A program made the translations under genes and the position numbers. Below, piece after piece: positions 6,184 to 10,480 of a DNA stretch of 10,480 nt. Source of the stretch: Candidatus Scatomorpha merdipullorum (GTDB lineage: Bacteria; Bacillota; Clostridia; Oscillospirales; Oscillospiraceae); assembly GCA_018716795.1 (NCBI GenBank), contig DVJK01000197.1, positions 1 through 10,480 of the forward strand, given 5' to 3'. The notes below the pieces were generated by a model. That model was not told where the DNA came from. It saw only the letters and a list, made by a program, of their open reading frames with translations, and ran no database searches. Positions within the stretch are counted from its first letter, which is position 1; each line of letters begins with the position of its first letter.

Positions 6184-6205
6184 GCAAGCTTTACATAAAA
6201 AATTT

Positions 6206-6219
6206 TGAAAAATTTTTCA
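6206..6219. repeat. AT-rich 14-bp palindrome in the divergent intergenic region
   Basis: TGAAAAATTTTTCA is a perfect palindrome within a longer A/T-tract region (about 6195-6220) between the divergent XRE and lipoprotein promoters. It may be an operator, an UP-like element or a bend. A/T-rich palindromes arise easily, so functional meaning is uncertain. Confidence 0.35.
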
Positions 6220-6233
6220 TATGACGCAAATGT

Positions 6234-6267
6234 GATACAACTTGGATACAAGCGCGGTTTATATTAA
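6234..6267 (+). promoter_or_regulatory. Candidate activator-dependent promoter of the lipoprotein gene
   Basis: A -10-like TATATT is at 6260-6265, but no good -35 lies 16-18 bp upstream. Instead, two direct copies of GATACAA (6234-6240 and 6245-6251) are exactly 11 bp apart, one helical turn, across the -35 region. That arrangement resembles the tandem sites bound by OmpR/PhoB-type response regulators, an inference only. The leader to the ATG would be about 35 nt. Confidence 0.35.
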
Positions 6268-6306
6268 GCTCAGAGGAAAAGGATACGCAGATAAGGAGGT
6301 CAAAAA

Positions 6307-7437
6307 ATGTTTAAAACGTTTAAAAGGCTCTGCGCCTCGCTGCTTGCAGCCGCGTTAATCCTGGCGTTTACGACCGGCTGCGGAGAGGCCCCGCCGGAGA
6401 GCGCGCCGCCGGAGTCGGAGGAGGCGGCCGGGGCGGAGGCCCTGGTCTTCGCCGTGGCGGGCCCGGACAAGTGGATAGCCCGGGCGGCGGAGGACTATAA
6501 CGCCGCGGGGCCGGAGAAGCCCGTGGAGCTGCTGCGCTTCCAAAGCGCCGCGGAGCTTATGGACGCCGTGGACGGAGGGCTGGAGGCGGACATGTACTTC
6601 GCCGCCCTCGAGGGCGCGAGCCTGCCGGAGTATGCCGCTTCGCCCGCCGCGCGGCTCCGGGAGGCGAGCGCCGACCTCTCGGGCCGGCTCAACATCCCGC
6701 TGGCCGGGAACCTCGCCGAGGCTATGAGCTGCGAGGGCGAGCTGCGCTGCCTGCCCTTCGACTTCGAGGTCGAGGGCGTGGCCTGGACGCTGGGAGAGGC
6801 CCTGCCCGGGAGCATGGCGGAGGCCGAAGCCCTCGCCGCCGGGGCGGGCGAGACGCTCTTTTACCCCCTCTGGAACTGCGACAGCCTCGCCGGCGGCTGG
6901 CTCTACCCCTACCTCTGCTCGGCGGACGAGGCCGCGCGCGGCGACATCCTCGCAAGCGTCCTCGCGCACGAGCAGGACGATGAGCCCGCGCCGGACGCGC
7001 GCTTCGCCTTCAACCTTGTGCGCCTGGACGGCGACGAAAACGGCGAGCTCGGGCTCGGGAACCTGGTCTTCAACTGCGCCGACGGCTGGGCCGCCGGCCT
7101 GCCCGGCGCGGAGACCGCGGGCATATACGTGCCGAAGCACGTCTTCGGCATATTCGAGGGCTGCTCCGACGCGGACGCCGCCTGGGCCTTCCTCGAGGGC
7201 TTCCTCTCGGACGGGCTCCAGGATAACGCCCGTTCCCTTCCCGCGGCGGAGTCCGCGTTTGAGAGCCGGCTTGAGCACGCCTCCCGCTTCGTCTCGCCCG
7301 AGGCCGTCGGGACGGCGCGCGAGCTGGTCGAGAACAGCACCCTCGCCGCGGGCCCCGGCCTGGCCGGAGAGGAGCAGGCCTGGTATGTCGAATACATAAA
7401 CAGCGAGGCCCGGCACGAAAAGCTCGGCATAGCCTGA
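6307..7437 (+). CDS. Extracellular solute-binding-like lipoprotein
   Basis: A 376-aa exported protein probably tethered to the outer face of the membrane. The N-terminus has basic residues (FKTFKR), a hydrophobic stretch (8-22) and a lipobox-like FTTGC giving lipid-modified Cys25. An acidic, Pro-rich linker (26-45) follows. The rest resembles a family-1 ABC solute-binding protein: a first strand ALVFAV (45-50), a helix with EDYNAAGPEKPVELL, then RLREASADLSG, and a GELRCLPFDFEVEGVAW block (144-160) typical of these proteins. A late AWAFLEGFLSDGLQDNARSLPA segment (293-312) also fits. It is shorter than most (often over 400 aa). It has six cysteines besides Cys25 (142, 148, 191, 204, 257, 286) and is strongly acidic. 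No permease or ATPase genes are adjacent, so a transport role is not assured. AAGGAGGT at 6293-6300 gives a near-ideal ribosome binding site 6 bases before the ATG. A strong terminator follows. Confidence 0.8.
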   Translation: MFKTFKRLCASLLAAALILAFTTGCGEAPPESAPPESEEAAGAEALVFAVAGPDKWIARAAEDYNAAGPEKPVELLRFQSAAELMDAVDGGLEADMYFAALEGASLPEYAASPAARLREASADLSGRLNIPLAGNLAEAMSCEGELRCLPFDFEVEGVAWTLGEALPGSMAEAEALAAGAGETLFYPLWNCDSLAGGWLYPYLCSADEAARGDILASVLAHEQDDEPAPDARFAFNLVRLDGDENGELGLGNLVFNCADGWAAGLPGAETAGIYVPKHVFGIFEGCSDADAAWAFLEGFLSDGLQDNARSLPAAESAFESRLEHASRFVSPEAVGTARELVENSTLAAGPGLAGEEQAWYVEYINSEARHEKLGIA

Positions 7438-7460
7438 GCGCGAAAGCGAAAAGGTAAAAT

Positions 7461-7497
7461 ACAAAATCCCCGCAGGTTTTGCCTGCGGGGATTTTGT
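7461..7497. terminator. Strong intrinsic terminator after the lipoprotein gene
   Basis: AAAATCCCCGCAGG (7463-7476) and CCTGCGGGGATTTT (7482-7495) pair perfectly over 14 bp, and two more pairs extend the stem to 7461 and 7497. The loop is TTTTG. The T-run is inside the right arm, as common in bidirectional terminators. It lies 24 bases after the lipoprotein stop and isolates that gene from the LysR gene. Confidence 0.88.
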
Positions 7498-7583
7498 GGA
7501 TATGGGAGTTGGAAGAGGAAAATCATTTAAAAGGAGACGGAGATGGGAGGCTCCGTTCCGTCGATAAAAATATAACTCAAGTC

Positions 7584-7612
7584 TTGCTATTAGTAAAGAC
7601 AGAGTTTATAAT
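7584..7612 (+). promoter_or_regulatory. Sigma-A promoter of the LysR-type regulator gene
   Basis: TTGCTA (7584-7589, four of six matches) is separated by 17 bp from a perfect TATAAT (7607-7612). Predicted start is near 7619, giving a leader of about 33 nt. A small palindrome CAAG-T-CTTG (7578-7586) overlaps the -35 box and might be an autoregulatory site, as LysR-type proteins often repress themselves. Confidence 0.7.
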
Positions 7613-7624
7613 AATTGCTATGCT

Positions 7625-7637
7625 GATATTTAATATC
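7625..7637. repeat. 13-bp palindrome next to the LysR gene ribosome binding site
   Basis: GATATT-T-AATATC is a perfect palindrome ending one base before AAGGAGG (7638-7644). It lies at the start of the predicted transcript. It could be an operator or a weak RNA hairpin; a chance occurrence in AT-rich leader DNA is possible. Confidence 0.35.
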
Positions 7638-7651
7638 AAGGAGGCCGGGCC

Positions 7652-8533
7652 ATGGACACTGCCAAAATACGCGCGCTGCTGACCGCGGCGGATCTCGGAA
7701 GCATCACCCGCGCGGCGGAGGCGCTGGGATACACTCAGTCGGGCGTGACGCACATCATCCGCTCGCTTGAGGAGGAGGCGGGCTTCCCGCTGCTGCTGCG
7801 CGGGAACCGGGGCGTGAGCCTGACGGCGGAGGCGCAGCGGCTTGCGCCGCTCTTCCGCGAGCTCAGCCAGGCGGCGGACCGGCTCGAGCAGGAGCTCGCC
7901 CTCACGCGCGGGGTGGAGCGCGGCGTCGTGCGCATAGGCAGCTACTCCTCCATCTCCCTGCACTGGCTGCCGCAGGTCCTGGAGGCCTTCCAGGAGCGGT
8001 ATCCGAGCATAGAGGTCGAGCTGCTTGAGGGCAACGCCGAGGAGATACACGAGTGGCTTTCAAACGGGCGCATAGACATCGCGTACACCAGCCTGCGGGC
8101 CTATTCCGGCTTCGACACGGTCAAGATTCTGGACGACCCCATGTACGCCGTCCTCCCGCGGACGCACCCGCGCGCGAAGGACAAGGTCTTCCCCATTACG
8201 GCCTTCAGGGGCGAGCCCTTCCTCGTCTACGTCTCGGACACGAAGCCGGAGCAGGACCTCTCCCAGGCGATGGAGCTCGCCGGGGTGAGCGAGGCGAAGT
8301 TCTTTTCGAACTTCGACATGACGATATTGGCCATGGTCGAGCACAACCTGGGCGTTACCATACTGCCGAAGCTCATCCTCGCCGGCTCTCAGGCCGACGT
8401 CGCCGCCATCCCGATTGAGCCGCCCATGACGCGCAGCCTCGGCATGGCCGTGCGCAGCATGGCGGAGGCCTCGCCGGCCATGCGCCGCTTCATGAGCTGC
8501 ACCATGGAGGTCCTGGGCCTGGCCGGGGCTTAA
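7652..8533 (+). CDS. LysR-type transcriptional regulator
   Basis: A 293-aa DNA-binding regulator of normal LysR-family length. The N-terminal winged HTH spans about 1-60, with the helix-turn-helix at 18-40 (ITRAAEALGYTQSGVTHIIR, then SLEEEAG) and the wing (LLLRGNRGVSLTAEAQ). A linker helix (61-88) leads to the two-lobed effector domain from GVVRIGSYSS (91-100) to about 285. Typical landmarks include the HWLPQVLEAFQERYP helix, the DIAYTSL strand near 142-148 and the HNLGVTILP segment at 231-239. AAGGAGG lies 7 bases before the ATG. The effector and targets are unknown: the upstream lipoprotein gene is co-directional and insulated by a terminator, and the downstream genes converge, so no divergent target is visible. 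Confidence 0.95.
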   Translation: MDTAKIRALLTAADLGSITRAAEALGYTQSGVTHIIRSLEEEAGFPLLLRGNRGVSLTAEAQRLAPLFRELSQAADRLEQELALTRGVERGVVRIGSYSSISLHWLPQVLEAFQERYPSIEVELLEGNAEEIHEWLSNGRIDIAYTSLRAYSGFDTVKILDDPMYAVLPRTHPRAKDKVFPITAFRGEPFLVYVSDTKPEQDLSQAMELAGVSEAKFFSNFDMTILAMVEHNLGVTILPKLILAGSQADVAAIPIEPPMTRSLGMAVRSMAEASPAMRRFMSCTMEVLGLAGA

Positions 8534-8550
8534 AACAGGCGGTAACGCGA

Positions 8551-8578
8551 AAATCCACCGGCAAACGCCGGTGGATTT
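8551..8578. terminator. Shared terminator of the converging LysR and kinase/hemZ units
   Basis: AAATCCACCGGC (8551-8562) and GCCGGTGGATTT (8567-8578) form a perfect 12-bp stem with loop AAAC. It is 17 bases after the LysR stop and 22 bases beyond the stop of the leftward kinase gene. The T-runs on both sides are short, so it may act on both strands with moderate strength. Confidence 0.8.
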
Positions 8579-8600
8579 CCTTATGCGCCGGGCGGGGCGC

Positions 8601-9536
8601 TTACTGCTCGTATATCCCGCCGCCGATGAATTCGCGGACGAGGGAGTCCGGGGCGACGAGCTTTTCGTCTATGTGGCCGAAGAGCTGTATGGCCGGAAGC
8701 ACCCGGCGAAGCTCCTCATAGCGCTCTATGCCCTCGGGGATGGAGGAGAAGAGCTCGGTGGCGACCGAATTCATGACGGGCAGCTCGTAGGGCAGGGCCG
8801 TGTCCAGCATGAGGTTGGCCTTCTCCTTGTAGGGCGAGATGTAGAGCTTTTCGCCGCGGCGGACGTTGGCCCACATGGCGAGGGTGCGCGCCGGGTCGTA
8901 GGCCCGGAAGAGCTTGTCGCGCACCGTGCGGCGCACGAGGCGTATCCAGGTGCCCTTGAAGACCACCTTGCCGTTGAACTCCACGTTCGAGCGCGCGGAG
9001 ATATAGAGCTTGAAGGCCTCGGGGTGCCGGCCCGCAATCTCGTCGTTGAGGGCGTGGATGCCCTCGAAGATGGCGAGCTCGTCGTCGCGGAGCTTGAGCG
9101 ACTTGCTCGGCTCCATGACGCGCATCTGGCGCGCGAACTCGTACTTGGGCACGAATATCCGCTCGCCGCGCGCGAGGGCGGAGAAGTGCTCGTTCAAAAG
9201 CTCCATGTCGAGGCACCTGGGGCTTTCGAAGTCATAGCTGCCGTCCGCCGTGCGCGGAGCTGTGGCCGGGTCGACGGTGCGGAAGTAGTTGTCGAGGCTT
9301 ATCGTATAGCTCCTTATCCCGCGGCGGCGCAGCTCCTCCTCTATCTTTTGCGCCGTCGTCGTCTTGCCGGAGCCGCTGGGCCCCGAGAGCAGGACGATGG
9401 GGCTCCTCTTCCGGTTGGCGCTTATCATGTCCGCCGCGCGGGCGACCTTGGCGTTATACTCCGCGTCGCACTCGGCGACGAAGGCCGCGGGGTCGGCGAC
9501 CGTGCGGTAATTTATTTCGTTGAGGTCAAAGGCCAT
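8601..9536 (-). CDS. Uridine-kinase-family nucleoside kinase
   Basis: A P-loop kinase of the uridine kinase/phosphoribulokinase superfamily, likely phosphorylating a nucleoside or related small molecule with a nucleotide donor in the cytosol. The 311-aa protein has the Walker A GPSGSGKTTT at 52-61 after the strand SPIVLLS, then SLDNYFRTVD (80-89) with an acidic residue after the second strand. Other landmarks are YDFESPRCLD (101-110), where phosphate-acceptor contacts lie in Udk, and IFEGIHALND (156-164). The charged LVRRTVRD segment (200-207) fits the lid. It lacks the N-terminal TGS and tRNA-synthetase-like part found in many longer clostridial nucleoside kinases. Substrate choice is uncertain, so I do not call it udk. 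Its ATG lies 11 bp inside the end of hemZ, with ACGGAG just upstream, so it is co-transcribed with hemZ. Confidence 0.85.
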   Translation of the reverse strand: MAFDLNEINYRTVADPAAFVAECDAEYNAKVARAADMISANRKRSPIVLLSGPSGSGKTTTAQKIEEELRRRGIRSYTISLDNYFRTVDPATAPRTADGSYDFESPRCLDMELLNEHFSALARGERIFVPKYEFARQMRVMEPSKSLKLRDDELAIFEGIHALNDEIAGRHPEAFKLYISARSNVEFNGKVVFKGTWIRLVRRTVRDKLFRAYDPARTLAMWANVRRGEKLYISPYKEKANLMLDTALPYELPVMNSVATELFSSIPEGIERYEELRRVLPAIQLFGHIDEKLVAPDSLVREFIGGGIYEQ

Positions 9537-10479
9537 AGAACTCCGTTATCCTTTCCTTGCCTTTTTGTATGCCGTCTATGCTTTTTATATACTCAAGCGG
9601 GTATTTCGGGGCGAAAAAGCGCTTTATCCTGCCGGGCGCGACCAGCTTGGAGGAGCCGCCCGCCCCCATTGAGATTATGCTTGTAAGCTCCTCCATTATG
9701 TAGATGTTGTAGAGATTTTCAAAGCCCGGCCTCGTCCAGCCGACGTTTTCAAAGCCGCCGGACATATACTTCTGCCGGTAGAGGTAGTAGGGCTCGTACC
9801 CGTTTTTGTAGAGCGCGGCGCAGGCCGCGTCGAGCATTCGGGCCACGTCCTCCGCGCCGGGAAGCGCGCCGCCTATGGCGCTGAGGGTGCTGCCGCGCTT
9901 CATGGAGAGGGTGTGGACGGTGACGTTCTCGGGCGCGAGGGCGAGCACGGCGTCAAGCGTCCTCTCAAAGCCCTCCGGCGTGTCCTGCGGGAGCCCGGCA
10001 ATCAGGTCCATGTTCACCGCGAAGCCTCCCGCGGCGCGCACGAGCTCGAGCGCGGATATTATGTCCCGCGCCGTGTGCCTGCGGCCTATCGCCTCGAGCA
10101 CCCTGTCCGACATGGTCTGGGGATTCACGCTTATACGCCGCGCGCCGTGCGATTTAAGCACCTCGAGCTTTTCGCGCGTTATCGTGTCTGGCCGCCCGGC
10201 CTCGACGGTGAACTCAATCTCGCCGAGGCGAAGGCCGAAGGCCCTCTCGAGCCGCGAGCAGAGCTCGTCGAGCTCCGGCGCGGAGAGCGTCGTGGGCGTG
10301 CCTCCGCCGATGTAGAGCGAGACGGGCCGGAGCTGCGCGCGCCGGACCGCCGCGGCGGTCGCCTCGATATCCAGCCACAGGGCCTCGAGATATCGGGGGA
10401 TGAGCGCCATGGACTTCTCCACGCTCTGGCTGACGAAGGAGCAGTAGGAGCAGCGCGTGGGGCAGAAGGGTATGCCGAG
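9526..10479 (-). CDS. hemZ: HemZ-type radical SAM coproporphyrinogen dehydrogenase, N-terminus beyond the window
   Basis: Member of the oxygen-independent coproporphyrinogen III dehydrogenase group, which uses S-adenosylmethionine and a 4Fe-4S cluster in haem-type pathways. The visible 317 residues start with LGIPFCPTRCSYCSF, whose CxxxCxxC ligands are encoded at 10464-10441. They are followed by LYIGGGTPT, FTVEAGRPDTIT, the NPQTMSD and AVNMDLIAGLP strands, and a C-terminal YYLYRQKYMSGGFENVGW block. The VEAGRPDTIT and YLYRQK-ENVGW features are HemZ-like rather than HemN- or HemW-like. The family is about 490-500 aa, so roughly 170 N-terminal residues should lie beyond the right edge. A GTG at 10422 is not the start, because the frame continues through the cluster motif. 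The stop overlaps the kinase start. True enzymatic role in this organism is unproven, as several HemN relatives have other functions. Confidence 0.9.
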   Translation of the reverse strand, partial: LGIPFCPTRCSYCSFVSQSVEKSMALIPRYLEALWLDIEATAAAVRRAQLRPVSLYIGGGTPTTLSAPELDELCSRLERAFGLRLGEIEFTVEAGRPDTITREKLEVLKSHGARRISVNPQTMSDRVLEAIGRRHTARDIISALELVRAAGGFAVNMDLIAGLPQDTPEGFERTLDAVLALAPENVTVHTLSMKRGSTLSAIGGALPGAEDVARMLDAACAALYKNGYEPYYLYRQKYMSGGFENVGWTRPGFENLYNIYIMEELTSIISMGAGGSSKLVAPGRIKRFFAPKYPLEYIKSIDGIQKGKERITEFYGL

Positions 10480-10480
10480 G

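Noticed and set aside
7535..7556. Weak inverted repeat ACGGAG ... CTCCGT as a second terminator
   Set aside because: Only a 6-bp stem with an 8-base loop and no T-run follows; a strong terminator already lies at 7461-7497.
7543..7575. 10-codon ORF (MGGSVPSIKI) with AAGGAG upstream
   Set aside because: It lies upstream of the predicted LysR promoter, so it would not be on that transcript. It is too short to support and may be chance.
7479..7682. 67-codon plus-strand frame in the lipoprotein-LysR gap
   Set aside because: It begins within the terminator hairpin and runs into the LysR start out of frame, with no good start context.
8571..9686. 371-codon plus-strand frame opposite the kinase and hemZ
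   Set aside because: It is antisense to two genes with clear motifs and has no domain of its own.
1..10480. CRISPR array, tRNA or rRNA gene, insertion sequence or prophage genes
   Set aside because: No spaced direct-repeat array, no cloverleaf or rRNA-like stretch, no transposase or integrase motif was seen. Genes fill nearly all of the window and the longest gap is 214 bases.

Overview
The window is a compact, GC-rich bacterial segment. It most likely comes from an anaerobic Firmicute of class Clostridia, for example a gut Oscillospirales- or Christensenellales-like lineage. The reasons are a HemZ-type radical SAM gene, a very short XRE regulator followed by a small four-helix membrane protein, strong AGGAGG-type ribosome binding sites almost everywhere, and short overlaps between genes. 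The lineage is an inference from gene content. An odd trait is heavy use of the isoleucine codon AUA in otherwise GC-rich genes.

Left half, plus strand (1-5490): a promoter and leader with two inverted repeats is followed by gyrA (143-2692), rnhA (2689-3138), a half-size ABC exporter (3135-4883) and a GNAT-fold acetyltransferase (4884-5456). The four genes are joined by ATGA, GTGA and TGA|ATG junctions. No terminator appears until the hairpin at 5463-5485, so they look like one operon that links DNA supercoiling and RNA:DNA hybrid removal to an exporter and an acetyltransferase.

Middle, minus strand (5540-6183): a two-gene unit encodes a 65-aa Cro/CI-type regulator and a 130-aa four-helix membrane protein, overlapping by 14 bp. 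It has a near-consensus sigma-A promoter (TTGACA, 17 bp, TATATT) and a perfect 8-bp inverted repeat on the predicted start site. This looks like an autoregulated module.

Right half: a lone plus-strand lipoprotein resembling an ABC solute-binding protein (6307-7437) has no transporter genes beside it and ends at a strong terminator. A LysR-type regulator (7652-8533) with its own promoter follows. It converges on a minus-strand pair: hemZ (9526 to beyond the right edge, N-terminus missing) and a uridine-kinase-family nucleoside kinase (8601-9536), overlapping by 11 bp. A shared hairpin at 8551-8578 separates the converging units.

Most genes are ordinary core or accessory genes. I found no clear new multi-gene system. 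The most unusual points are the gyrA -10 box inside the loop of a perfect inverted repeat, the natural Ala at the main quinolone-contact position of GyrA, the operator of the XRE/membrane module, the orphan cysteine-rich lipoprotein, and the AUA codon bias.
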